DNA of 64,000 bases from Druceiella hillmani (taxonomy: Eukaryota; Arthropoda; Insecta; Lepidoptera; Hepialidae), in assembly GCA_039881145.1 (NCBI GenBank), contig JAYKKI010000077.1, positions 4,534,501-4,598,500 on the forward strand, given 5' to 3'. Within the stretch, counting starts at the first letter, position 1. Every line of letters begins with the position of its first letter. The position numbers were made by a program, and so were the translations under genes. Shown in pieces: positions 35,674-47,045 of the stretch. Under the pieces are notes generated by a model, which had not been told where the DNA came from, did no database searches, and was given only the letters and a program-made list of their open reading frames with translations.

Positions 35674-35718
35674 CAAAATCGTGGAATATTGTCCCCAAGA
35701 CAATATTCCACGATTTTG
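35674..35718. repeat. perfect 20-bp stem hairpin
   Basis: The arms at 35674-35693 and 35699-35718 are perfect reverse complements (caaaatcgtggaatattgtc) around a 5-nt loop (cccaa). Such perfection in old DNA implies a recent origin or selection. A MITE remnant, a recent snap-back replication error or a small-RNA precursor are all possible. It is read through by an 83-residue plus-strand frame that has no other support. Confidence 0.85.
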
Positions 35719-36903
35719 CCCTTATGTATGGCGTGGGCTTTCACACTATTTTATGTACGGTTTTGTTTAAATGTTTATTGATGTCTTTACTAAAACCCAA
35801 TCAGAACAATAGTAAGTATTAATCGACAGACGAGACAACAACACCGAATATCTAAATTGAAATTTTATTAATTTACAGTGCCTAATTATTACTCGTTTCT
35901 AATACCAGCCATTTGAAAATATAATTCTAAATTTAATATAATTCTAAACAAATTTCATAGACAAATGCAAAATTAAAGCGGAAGTACGTCTACTCAATCA
36001 GTACATCAATAAACCCGATCTAATCCGTGCTCGCAGCCTCGTGCACGCGAATTAGATTATTAACAACCGCTTTTATATTGTACAATTAACAGTAATAAAA
36101 ACGTTTATTGTTCGGCAAAAAAATGTAATACAATTCATATTAAAAAAGGAAATAATAAAAGCCATAAAAGAAAAACATTACACAACAAATACGTAATTCA
36201 ATGCATAATTAAGCAGTTAAAAATAAAGGCAAGGAACAAAGTAGCGGTTAATGGTTCGCACAATAATGCATTTGATTTTTAGTGTGCGTCTAAAAAAACA
36301 AACGTGCATATCACACGGTCATACTCGTCTATTAGTAAAAACATTTACAACTATCTGTACAATTTTCAACTATCTGCACAATTTTTTTGAATTTCATCAA
36401 AAAAAAATTAATACTAATCAAGAGTTTCTTCACTGCATCGTAAATGACGTCTTTCTGAAGTACAGTTACAGAATTTAATCAAAATGTAGATATCGTTTAA
36501 AAGGTAATCAGTTACTGATTAAAGAGTAAAGTAATTATATGGTTCCATCCAAGAAGATTTCTAGATTTCACTGTATTTTAATGCACGTTTGGCCTGCATT
36601 ACTTATATAGCACGGGCCACGCAATGCGTAACTGTAAGGGCCACGCAATGCGTACCACAAAAAGTAAGAGTGTGTAGACATGCTTCACGCAATCAGATAC
36701 CGACACCATCGTAACTTCAAAAACGTTTGAGATGTCACGATATAACAAAAACTAATTAGGTCCCAGGATTATTATATATAACTACTGTAAAAAATGATGC
36801 CAATAGTTTCAATAGTTTTCTAGTTAATTTCGTTTTAGTAATCGAATATACAAACAAAGAAAGTAATTCAACAAATTGTGCGTGTCATCTCCGACGTTCG
36901 ACT
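35719..36903. other. AT-rich stretch with a second 'actagcgg'-family fragment
   Basis: Mostly unannotatable. About 36700-36790 (catcgtaacttcaaaaacg, then tgagatgtcacgat) matches the interior of the repeat at 12650-13180. A short duplicate, gggccacgcaatgcgta, occurs at about 36615 and 36638. Confidence 0.5.
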
Positions 36904-37083
36904 GGAGTTTACTCCTTAAGTAGGATTGTCCTGGAATGTATAAAATAGGTAACGGGGGTAAACAAACGCACCTCTTACGATAGTGAAAGCGCATGTTCAC
37001 TTTTATTCGTATTGATTTGTTGTTGTTTGTATTAATTCTTTATCAACTAGAATGACATCACCTATAACTGATGTCTATATGTA

Positions 37084-37494
37084 TTGAAAGATTTGAAAAC
37101 TGTATCATTTGTGACATTATTCCTTTGTAATAATCTCATCCCTTTAACATTAATGAACTTACAATTTATTTTCAAATGTATAGATAATATTACAGATACT
37201 TGTAGCCACAAAACTTGTATATTGATAAATTACCTTAGCACTGCTTTAATTAAGGAAGTTATTAATACTTATTTATATTTCACTTTTGGTAACTTAATAA
37301 ATTCTTTCAAAACAAAAACTTATATTTCAAAAAAAGATAAATTATTTATTAGTTTTATAAATTGGAATTCAAAAATTCTATTAATGAAATTAAATCAGAC
37401 TGTAGCTAGAATATTAAAATATGCATTAAAATTAGTTTGCACTGGATGGCTCACTTTACCTATAGCCAGAATGTTAAAATGTGCATTCACTTAG
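37084..37494 (+). other. 136-residue open frame, probably not a gene
   Basis: The frame lies in AT-rich DNA and is rich in Ile, Leu, Asn and Phe, with no domain that I know. Its second half is part of a diverged repeat: actgcttta...aggaagttat...atttat recurs at 37240 and 37520, and (a/g)ttaaaat(a/g)tgcatt recurs at 37412, 37471 and 37755. That points to an expanded non-coding segment rather than a protein. Confidence 0.3.
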
Positions 37495-37797
37495 TTTGGA
37501 CTAGATGATATGAGCCAGTGACTGCTTTAGTTCAGGAAGTTATAAACACATATTTATTCTTCATATTTGGTATTTAAAAAATACTTGCAAAAACATATTG
37601 TATTCTGACAAATTGAATTTGAGTACAAATGATGACAGAACTTTCAGTTAATGTAGCCTAGAGCAGAATTTCTACTTAATGTACTTTTTTTACATTAAGT
37701 ATAAATTATGTTATTGAAATGCAATGTATGGTTCAATTTGTCCATAACTAAAACAAAAACGTGCATTAAATTAGTTCGGACTAGATAATACAAACCA
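37240..37797. repeat. diverged internal direct repeat (~280 bp apart)
   Basis: Landmarks recur in the same order: actgctttaattaaggaagt versus actgctttagttcaggaagt; and gtgcattcacttagtttgga with ctagatgatatgagcca versus gtgcattaaattagttcgga with ctagataatacaaacca. Confidence 0.6.
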
Positions 37798-38283
37798 TTT
37801 TTTCGTAGCGTTTCAGTGTGAATATCCTATTCATTGGTTAATACACCTTAAAATTTGTTTTACCAATCTCTTAGCAAATTGTAATGTATACTTATAGACC
37901 CTTATTAACAAAGCTTGACAACAAAAATGCGACTTTAAAAATTAGTAAAAATTCCCACCATTTTTGTGTAAGATTAAAAATATAAACATAAACATTTTTT
38001 AGCTTTTAAATGTTATAAACAACGTGCTACACCGCCTTTCTCCACATAACGAAATAATGACTGTATGATTTGTTATTGAAAATTTAATTGTCTGTTGTGA
38101 AATTTATACAAAAAAAAAAATAAGACACAATATGAGCTGAAAGATTTATAAAAATAAAAGTAATGAAAATTAAAAATAGTACAAAAAATATATAAATAGG
38201 GTATATAAAAACTGAAAATAAAATAAATAAACATTATTTAAAAACACAAAATAGAATAAAATAAAAAAATTAATAATCTAACA

Positions 38284-38690
38284 TTAAAGTGTTTCGTTTA
38301 TTTTTCAATTCCCTATCTGCAACTTCAGCACGAGCCTTCACTTCTCGAGCTTGACTTAAAAATATTTTCTGGTGGATTTCATGGAGCTCGTCTTCTCTTC
38401 GTTTCTCTGCTCCATTTTATGCCTCGTACAATTTCTTTTTAATTCTTCCGTCAGAAGCGACTGACGTCGGCTGAAAGTGAATATCCAATTACTGGCTGCT
38501 GGTGCATATCCCGCATATTGGTACATTCGTCTCCACGCCCAACATGGTTTCTTGCACTTCACCCCTAGTCAGGAACATCTTCCATCGTCTCGGACGACGT
38601 TGGCAAAGTTTCCGCAACTTCAACAAAAACTTCACTTCTACTCGTCGATTGTTGCTCAGACGGATCTGTATATAATTGTCTCTAATTAAA
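38284..38690 (-). pseudogene. decayed coding piece, possibly Myb/SANT-type accessory protein
   Basis: Read on minus there are protein-like stretches in different frames. DPSEQQSTSRSEVFVEVAET followed by LPTSSETMEDV looks like a linker. EKRREDELHEIHQKIFLSQA followed by REVKARAEVADRELKNK looks like the charged C-terminal helix common in Myb/SANT-like proteins of PIF/Harbinger elements and in related zeste-like proteins. GC content is higher than the surroundings. No Myb domain is visible, so the assignment is an inference from the helix and linker only. Confidence 0.3.
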
Positions 38691-39335
38691 TTAATGTCAG
38701 TTAATGAATGTCACAAATTTACAAATTTTAAATTTCAACACATTTTCACATATCACTAGAAAGAAAATAAAAAAAAATTAATACTAACTTTAATAATTGA
38801 TCAACATATTTTGTAATGTATTTAATAACACAAATAACACTTGAAGTTTATACATAAATACTCTAATCAAATGACAGTCAATATTGGATTGTACGTACCC
38901 TTTTCTCTTCTTCAAGTTTCAATTACATCTTTGTAAGAATCTATAATTCGAAAAAAATTAGAAATTATATTCTAACCAATATCTGCACTCTGTTTCTGTG
39001 TAGTTTCTTTTTCTTGCATTAATTTTACTATTTTTGTTAAATGGAATACTTTCTGGCAAAACAAACAACACAACTGTCAGTAAATAGGTCGACATGTCAA
39101 TTAAAGATGCGCATAAAATTAGCTAACAATAGACGCGCAGTACGCACTGTGAAGGCGATGCCAAATAAACATATCGATATCTCCCTCTAAAGATGCGCAG
39201 CAATGTTGCGCGGGGAGGCCACCTAGCATCTAAATTTTTTTCAACGATCTGAACTTTGATTTTACTCATTCATGATTTTACTAAATTTCATACCGGGCGT
39301 TACATATGAAAATCAATTCTTAAGGAGTAAACTCC

Positions 39336-40211
39336 AAAAAGTGAAAATTTTGTAATTTCAGACATTATACTCCAATTAGATTTATATGTATTGACTTAAC
39401 TTTATTATACGTAAAGGTTGAACAAAAAAATTCGTTTGAAAAAAAAGAAAACACGATAAATTAATTTTCTGCGCGGAGTACAGATTTTTTCTAAATGAAC
39501 AATTTCTTCCAATCAACCACAATTCTTAAATATAATACTTTAATAATGTTGAAAATAGTAAAGATAATCGTCTTTATTAAAAAATTACAAATTAGTTTAC
39601 ATACTCTTTAAAGAAAAAGCAAAAAACACTACAAAAGAAAATAAATAATTAAAAAACCAGGCAACAAATATTAAAAAAAAATGAATTACAAATCCTAACA
39701 TGGCATATTAGCATTTGTAATTCATTGTTTTTATGGCATAGTTGAGAAAATGGCAGCAATACGGTATCGGATAGGACTAAAGGATTATGAAATATGAATG
39801 ACATTTTCATGCGGTCTTTGAAGACATTTGCACAGTAAATTCCAAAGTATGGCAGATTAGATGACGAATTTTTCATAAAAGATAGTTGTTTGTTTGAAAA
39901 AAGGAGTCTGACCTGGTGTTTAGACCGTAACCCTTGACTGTGAGTAGAAGAGTAATTAGATCTGCTTCTAAAGTTAAAGCTTCACATAAATAACATATAA
40001 CACTTTAATACGGGCAAGTATTTTTAATACAAATTATAGAGTTCTTTTAATATAAATATTATTGAACAAAATTAGGGTGAGACCTCATACTGAAGATACA
40101 AGAATAATATAAAAACAAACACATTCGATTTAGATGGACTGATTTCAGTCATCGTGTCTTCAACTCAGGCTTCGATATTTTCAAACCGAAGCTCGCCTCT
40201 ACAAATCATTT
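39336..40211. other. non-coding stretch
   Basis: A 75-residue minus-strand frame (39876-39649) shows no known domain. A weak inverted pair, attacaaat...atttgtaat, lies at about 39687-39723. Confidence 0.45.
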
Positions 40212-40533
40212 TCATTGCTGCTACTTGAGACGGATGCTACCCGGGCGTTACTGCTAATCATTGCTGCTACTTGAGACGGATGCTACCCGGGCGTTACTGC
40301 TAATCATTGCTGCTACTTGAGACGGATGCTACCCGGGCGTTACTGCTAATCATTGCTGCTACTTGAGACGGATGCTACCCGGGCGTTACTGCTAATCATT
40401 GCTGCTACTTGAGACGGATGCTACCCGGGCGTTACTGCTAATCATTGCTGCTACTTGAGACGGATGCTACCCGGGCGTTACTGCTAATCATTGCTGCTAC
40501 TTGAGACGGATGCTACCCGGGCGTTACTGCTAA
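40212..40533. repeat. 46-bp tandem repeat, 7 perfect copies
   Basis: Units start at 40212, 40258, 40304, 40350, 40396, 40442 and 40488 and all appear identical. Each holds gctacccgggcgttactgct and is about 50% GC, unlike the AT-rich flanks. 46 is not a multiple of 3, so no conserved peptide is encoded. Complete identity suggests recent expansion. Confidence 0.95.
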
Positions 40534-41084
40534 TCATTTCATACAATTACAACCCCTTCAAAATTTATGCAACTTTTATTGTTTTGAATGTAGAAAATAC
40601 GAACATATTTCTTCCATACTAACTATTATTGCACAAAAATAGCTTATACGTGTAGTTTATATATTCATTTAGGATATAATCATTTCTATGTTATGTGTAG
40701 CATATGTGTAGTTCTATTAAGAATGTACGAAGCTATGTAGAAACAGACCATATACCGATCCATCCAAACTTTCGCATTTATAGTATTAGCTAAAATTAAA
40801 AGTTAAACCCATACTGTTATTAAATGAAAAAAATCTCTCAAGCAGGAGCAGAACTCGCACTCGTGTGTTCCGTATACGTTTAGGCATTTATAAACATTTA
40901 ATGGTACATATATTCCTATTAAACTATTTACAAAATTTTTAGAACGGAAATATATTACCTATTATATCTATCACAGGCGTATATTTAAAAAAGTTTTATT
41001 TTATATACGTTTTATGTTATATAGTCTACAAATTAACCATGTTCTGATTATTTCCTTCACTTGCGGTGCGAGACCTTATCACTT

Positions 41085-41275
41085 GTCAAATTTCACGTTT
41101 CAAGGGCAACGGGAAGTATCCTATAGGTTTTGATTTATTTGCGAGTGTCTTTCGAGGGAACTTTTTAGGGTTCTTCTTGATTGCGTTTACTTAGAAGATA
41201 GACAGACGGTCAATGAAACGAACCTACAAGAATTCATTTTTTCCTTTTGAGGTGCGGAACCCTAAAAACGACACA
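41085..41275 (+). mobile_element. dispersed 'ggttccgtacc' repeat, 3' half
   Basis: gtgcgagaccttatcacttg and aacgggaagtatcctatagg lead to gcgagtgtctttcgagggaa, then a second-type block (ttgattgcgtttacttagaa), gatagacagacgg and the end ttttgaggtgcggaacccta plus aaaac. It is the best preserved 3' end of this family in the window. The middle looks like a join of two subtypes or an internal deletion. Confidence 0.65.
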
Positions 41276-43150
41276 ATCATAAAAAATGTTTACCTGTTTA
41301 CTACTTTCGATGTTTAATAATTTGTACAAAAAAACTTTTTTATTACAAGACTTAGAATCGAAAAGATAGTAAATCTAGAACCTGTAGAAAATTATACGGG
41401 TTCATATTTAGCTTCAACTTGGGCAAAAAACGGATACCCGGGATCCTTAGTTCATTTGAATCAGTGTTCGAATACGAACTGGAATAGCAGAAATGCCACG
41501 TCTTGATTCAGTATACAACATGGCTAGCCAGAAGTATATTAGTAAAGAAAAAGAACTGGCCTGAAATAAGAAGAAGCCAGTAACTAGCCTGGTTTTCAAT
41601 ATTTCCTTTTATGGCTGAGACATAAACAAGACGTGGGAAACAGGCTGTTCATGCACATATATTTTTGAAATATGGTTCAATGTAAACATGTTTTGAATCT
41701 CATAAATGACATATTAGATGAACTACTCTATTTTTAGGGAATAAACTAACCACCACCAGACCCTTTATCACTTGTTTTCGCAGGATCTTCGAGTACTTCG
41801 GTCCCATTGCCAGGAAGAGAGGTACATCGTTCAAAAATTGCTCTTGAATGAAAAAGCATGCCGTGAGCAGGATTAAAATTCAGGGGTAATTAATTATTAA
41901 AGGTTTTTTACTACTTTTCAAATATCCTAGACAGTAGAATAGCTAAATATTTTAGTATATTTTACTTAATCCCTATTTTCTTGACAAACCCTTGAAAAGT
42001 CCTAAATAAATGCTAGGATCTAGAATTTTTTAAAATATTTTAAACCCTTCTTCGTTCCTGCACTTTCCGTTACACGGAGTCAGCTTTTATCAAATGTGGA
42101 AGACGATAATGTTACCACCGATAAATACCGGAAATCATCGATGAGGTCAGTTTTCAAACTCCTTTTTTACGAGCTCTGTCAAAAAAGGCATTACTTGGGG
42201 GATAGTAATTTACCCCCGACAATACAAAGAACCACTACTTGAAACAAGAAATAATAACATTTTTGTACGTAAAATAAATATATTATTATTTTTAAAAAAT
42301 CTACACCTGTGAAAGGTGCACTAGGCAATATATTCATATACATATACCTATGTATTAATTAATGAAGAGAAAACTTTGTTCACCTTTTTAAGCGTATTGC
42401 GCGCACGGAGGAGTGTGAGATTTGGCATACTTAAAGTTTATATGTAGAAGGAGTGTAGGAAGCTAAAATTTATATATAATTTGTGTTACAAATACATTAA
42501 AAGATTCATTGCTTACATTCAGACTATTAATGTCAAACATATTAGTCTGCGGTCAAAGAGAGTAGAGATTGTCACCAAAAAGTTTTAAAATGTCAGGTTG
42601 ATTGAATGAGTGTAGAGCTTTTAATTTTTGCTTGTAATTTCAAATGTTCTTTTTTCAATAGTCTGTGAAGTGTATGTCAAGGCAAACAATATGCAATGAC
42701 TGTAGAGGTATACTTTGACAAAAGAACCTTAATAACGTTGGAACTAAAAAAATAATTAATTGCAGTCGCATTTTGACCACTGTGTGACCACTAGTATTTG
42801 TAAATAGGTTAACGTAAGTACTACGTCTTCTTAACTATTGAAACTTGTATGTACCTAAATAACGCAAGCAACGTGGATGAAAGTTCTAAACGTACTTAAC
42901 ATATTTTAATTTGAAATACTGTTATAAACGGAAGAAAAGGAGTTTATGAATAACTCAATGTTATCAAGTTTGTCAATGCTTATACCACGGACACTCTTAA
43001 CGATCTCAGAAATATTCTTCAAGTTCAATCTCATAATATTTGCAACATAAGAATGATGACAAATCTAAGGGATAGATATCGAAGTGACCGTGGTAGACTG
43101 CTAGTAAATGTAACAAGACTTGCAGAAGAGTCATCTAGCAGCATCTGGGT
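41276..43150. other. non-coding stretch with weak repeat traces
   Basis: At 42370-42475 tattgcgcgcacggaggagt and agatttggcatacttaaagt recall another common lepidopteran repeat, but I cannot delimit it. No gene. Confidence 0.4.
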
Positions 43151-43367
43151 ATACAACACATAGTTGCATTTCCATATTTATCACATCCTTGCGTACAACA
43201 CATAGTGGCATACAACACATAGTTGCATTTTCATATTTATCACATCCTTAAGTACAACACGTAGTTGCATACAACACATAGTTGTATTTTCATATTTATC
43301 ACATCTTTGCGTACAACACGTAGCTGTATTTTCATATTTATCACATCCTTGCGTACAATACATAGTT
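43151..43367. repeat. degenerate minisatellite (~50-65 bp units)
   Basis: Four to five units made of gtacaacacatagttgcatt and ttcatatttatcacatcctt modules, with one or two copies of the acaacacatagt(t/g)gcata sub-module. Unit length varies because the sub-module is gained or lost. The Cys/Tyr-rich minus-strand frame over it is an artefact. Confidence 0.85.
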
Positions 43368-44034
43368 TAATAATCTTAAGCCGATAAACAAAATAAGTTC
43401 CGAGTTTCTGTTAATAATGGCTAGCGACGTTTCGTGCAAATAATTATATTATAGACCCTGTGGGCCTCGTGGGCACCAGCGCGCGCTCACCCAACTATAC
43501 GTTACCTCACTTTAAGTTTCATACATAAATATATTGTGTTATTGATTCATCGTATTAGTCCAGCTTAAGAACTTTTTTTCGGAAAGCATGAAACTATTAA
43601 CCAACATTAAATATTTAAATTGCAATTGGGACAATTATCGAAACTGTACATTGAAATAATTCGTCGCTTCCAAAGGATTTTCTGTCAATCACCTACAAGA
43701 GTCTCTTCATCTTAACACATTATGGAAGGATGTGGAAGTATCTAGCATTTCTCCGTTACTAGTCAATAATACAGTGAAAAATGGTAAAAATAATTAGTTT
43801 TAACTGCTAAGAAATATGTTAAGTCAATTAAAAATATTTTACGGAAAAATAATTAACTTCTAGTCCGGTCCAAAATATATCTAAACCGGCACTTTTGTTT
43901 TCAAATATTTATTTATTTAAGATTCTAATCCCCGAATCATCTGGGCAGTATGAAAAATAACGAAAAAGTTCAACGCACATATAGATGGCAATAATGGTTG
44001 GATAAAAGTTTCGCGGCCGTTATTATCACCATCA

Positions 44035-44110
44035 TTATCGTTAACAATAACAGCCTGTCTCCGTCCACTGCTAGACATAGGCCTCTCCAATACGCGTATC
44101 GTTAGAAATA
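44035..44110 (+). mobile_element. RTE/SINE-type 3' fragment
   Basis: cctgtctccgtccactgcta followed by gacataggcctctccaa is a motif I know from the 3' ends of RTE-like LINEs and dependent SINEs in Lepidoptera. No coding part is present and the boundaries are approximate. Confidence 0.5.
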
Positions 44111-44364
44111 ATGCTCATAATCGCTACGTCAGGCGAGCTTGACGCAGTTTCTCGCACCAGTGACGTTACTGTCCATTACTGATCTGTGGCATTTAGCTGT
44201 GATCAATACAACACACCACGGCACCAACAAATAATATATTTCAGTTCATTAAAGGCATACTTACAAGTAATAAATATATCTCTTCTATAAAATTATGAGT
44301 TTTGTTTAGTTTAACAGGACGAGGTGAATGTATGACGCAAACATTACTCTGTGACATATATCCA

Positions 44365-44420
44365 AAACCGGACAAGTGCTCGTCTGAATACGCGCCACTT
44401 GTGGTTGCGGAATTGTCCAT
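44365..44420 (+). mobile_element. dispersed 'ggttccgtacc' repeat, 5' fragment
   Basis: aaaaccggacaagtgctcgt then gttgcggaa aligns with the family start aaaaaccggccaagtgcgag. Confidence 0.45.
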
Positions 44421-44639
44421 AAGTCCTTAAATTGTGTATTCATGTTAACCGAAGGAATTTCATTTGCAAATTGTTATCAAATACTAGAAATTTTTCCCAT
44501 TTTTAAATCGCATTGTTGGAAAATTAAATGAGGGACACTGGGACTAATTATTTCACAAATATGAATTAAATCAAAAACTATATTATTTATATGAACTAAA
44601 TGTTTTTTAATAAAACCTGTTATCAAGTAAAACAAGAAT

Positions 44640-44796
44640 TTCGAAGACACTTAAGCCCTGCTCACGTGGCATATGTTTCGATACTGGATTGCTTACCCGA
44701 TGTCGCTACTGAACGAGCTGCTGCACTGGACGTTGTAATTGGTTGCTTTTTACATAGGCTGCACACGCCGCATGCACGCGCGGCTGAGATGTGTTT
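44640..44796 (+). other. candidate exon or decayed coding piece
   Basis: A GC-rich island encodes, in one open frame, FRRHLSPAHVAYVSILDCLP followed by DVATERAAALDVVIGCFL and ends at a consensus donor, gtgagtggg (44797). The composition and low-repeat residue pattern look protein-like. I recognise no family. The reverse strand is also open and carries a C-x2-C (RACGVCSLCKKQ), so the direction is uncertain. A further protein-like minus-strand frame lies at 45271-45071 (MATVLDYRNKFCYENAVLEL). Both could belong to one decayed mobile-element gene on the minus strand. Confidence 0.3.
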
Positions 44797-45889
44797 GTGA
44801 GTGGGTCTGAATGTCTGACGTACGTAATTCGATTAATACTTGTTATGAGACTCACGATTAAATGTAAATTATTTAGTGATTTCATTATACGTTAGTAAAA
44901 TAATTTGGTACAAAAATTCTTTCAATTTATAAAATATCTTGTGTAACAATGTTCACTCTAAATTTAACAATTTTATAATAATATATTCAAGTTAAGAGAC
45001 TAATACAGATATAAAACAGTATAACTATAAATAATGTTTTTTTTTGTTGACATATTACGGCTTTTTATAATCATATCGGTCGACTATCGGCATTTGTAGT
45101 ACATACATGCCCACGTGACAAATTGTGACTTTCCCATTGTTTAATGTTCAAATCTAGCAGAGAATCGAGCACGAAAATAGGACCTGTTCTATTACATAAT
45201 TCAAGTACAGCGTTCTCGTAGCAGAACTTGTTACGATAATCCAAAACGGTTGCCATCATTATGCCCAGCAAGTAAGTGTTTATACATGACTGAAACTCGA
45301 GCTTATTAGCGTATTTAGTTCCATTTCGTTACCAAAATTGTAAGGATAATTTTGGTATACCGACCATTTTCATAAAAATGACATTTATTTAAATACTCCC
45401 ACTTGGGTGGAAGACTTCATTCCGCATGGCCCTTTCTTCTGAAGGTAATCAATAAATGTACATTTTAAAATACAGTTATTTTTGTTGTTGATTTAAGTCA
45501 CTTGTATTGAGTTTCTATAAATTTTTATAGACCTAACTACGTGTCATAAGTTGGTCGACCATTTCTCGTAAACAGCAGAGCGATGATAATTTCCCTTTTA
45601 ACTTCCCTATATGTACTACTATAGCGAATACTTATAAAATATTTAGAAACAGTAATTTAGCTAATAGGGGGAGAGTCACTATAATAACAAAAACCATTTT
45701 AAAGTTTAATATTTCGCATCGAAAACGTGTTCATGACGTACCCCCAATATTTTTCAGATCTTTTCAACAATACCACATGCAATAAATAAATTTCACGCCT
45801 GCTGTATATATAGTGGTATGCTATTTTATTTTTAAATGTACTTTTGTAACTTTATAGACGTTATAAATATGTGCAACCATTTCAAATTT

Positions 45890-45993
45890 CAGCTTTATAA
45901 CTATAAGAGTCGATGAATAAAACGAACGTGACATACAGACGGACAGACATGGTTAAACTATAAGAATTCCTATCTTGGCTACGGAAACGTAAA
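45890..45993 (+). mobile_element. dispersed repeat, 3' end fragment
   Basis: gacatacagacggacagaca followed by ggctacggaaacgtaaaaat is the same end as at 41085-41275. Confidence 0.55.
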
Positions 45994-46899
45994 AATCTAC
46001 CGAAACCTATCCAACTTAATAATTTCTGCTAAAACCGTTTTTTAATCTTATACACATATTGATAGAAGCCTATAGATGAAACTCCCCACGACTTTTGCCA
46101 TTTGGCTATGGAATGCTAGAAAGAGGTACGCTGTGATGATATGACCTGTCTGTGTGTAAATTAATAGGAATTATATTTCTCTATTTATACGGTTTATTAT
46201 TCTAAATGGTAATGTTTTCTCCTTATATTAAAAATGTTTAACCAAATATTATTATTTTCTCAAGAATATTACTTTATCGTAATAAAAATATTTTATGAAA
46301 ACATCTTTTGTAGATATTTTAATCCGTCATTGAATATGTCGAACTCCTAAACAAAAACGGCCATTTTCCAAAAAAATCTTTTTTTAGGATTTGACCGATA
46401 CTAATGGAAAATTTAGTATTTTAAACGTCGCCACAGTTCTATTAAATTAATAATGTAAAATATTTTGAACTAATTTGTAATTTAGTACATTTTCTCTATG
46501 AACATGGGTCAACAATATGGAAAGAATTTTTTTAAGGTTTCCGTTTAGATATATTCGGAGTAAAATAGTGAAAACAGAGAAAATATTTCCTTTTCCAATT
46601 AAAAATAAAAAATAAAAATGTTGCTTTTAGATTCATCTAGGCTTAGAGACATCGTATTTTGGTCGGTTATATCCATCACACTGGACGTCCATTGAAACAA
46701 AATGACAAATCACCTAAAACGTGAGTAACAAGCAGCGTAAAAAGGAATTGACTTTATTCGAGAACCAAATCGACCGAACTGAGACACGTATTTAAAGGCA
46801 CACCACGCACGGTTCATAAACTAAACGTCACCTACTGTTGAAATGTTAAATATAAAAACTGCTGTTCGGTTCTGAACCCAATCGTGTCATAAATTGACG

Positions 46900-47045
46900 T
46901 ATTTTAGGGTTTTTTGATTGCGTTGACTTAGAAGCTTGATATTTTTATAGCTCCAAGGGACCGTAGACCTAAGTATTTGATATTTACTTGATACCTCCAC
47001 GCGTTCCCGGGTCGGCGGTCAAGTCCTGGATTCGAAAAAATTCGG
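46900..47045 (-). mobile_element. dispersed repeat, other-end subtype
   Basis: ttttagggttttttgattgc, gttgacttagaagcttgata, gctccaagggaccgtagacc and tgatacctccacgcgttccc occur in an order I recall from one subtype of the same lepidopteran repeat. The first block is shared with 41155-41200. The 87-residue frame starting at 46988 begins inside it and is not a gene. The strand is given relative to the 'ggttccgt' orientation and is uncertain. Confidence 0.5.

Larger units (their letters stand above)
36904..39335. mobile_element. possible 2.4-kb TIR element
   Basis: A perfect 17-bp inverted pair, ggagtttactccttaag (36904-36920) and its reverse complement (39319-39335), bounds 2432 bp. The end sequence is itself a small hairpin (ggagt-tt-actcc). 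Inside are a degenerate internal duplication (37240-37797) and a decayed minus-strand coding piece (38284-38690). I see no target duplication and no further match beyond the 17 bp, so a chance pair cannot be excluded. If real, the inner coding piece would fit an accessory protein of a DNA transposon. Confidence 0.35.

Noticed and set aside
37084..37494. 136-residue protein gene
   Set aside because: Low-complexity residue content, overlap with a diverged non-coding repeat, and no domain or splice context.
40212..40533. CRISPR-like array of 46-bp units
   Set aside because: Units are contiguous and identical, with no variable spacers.
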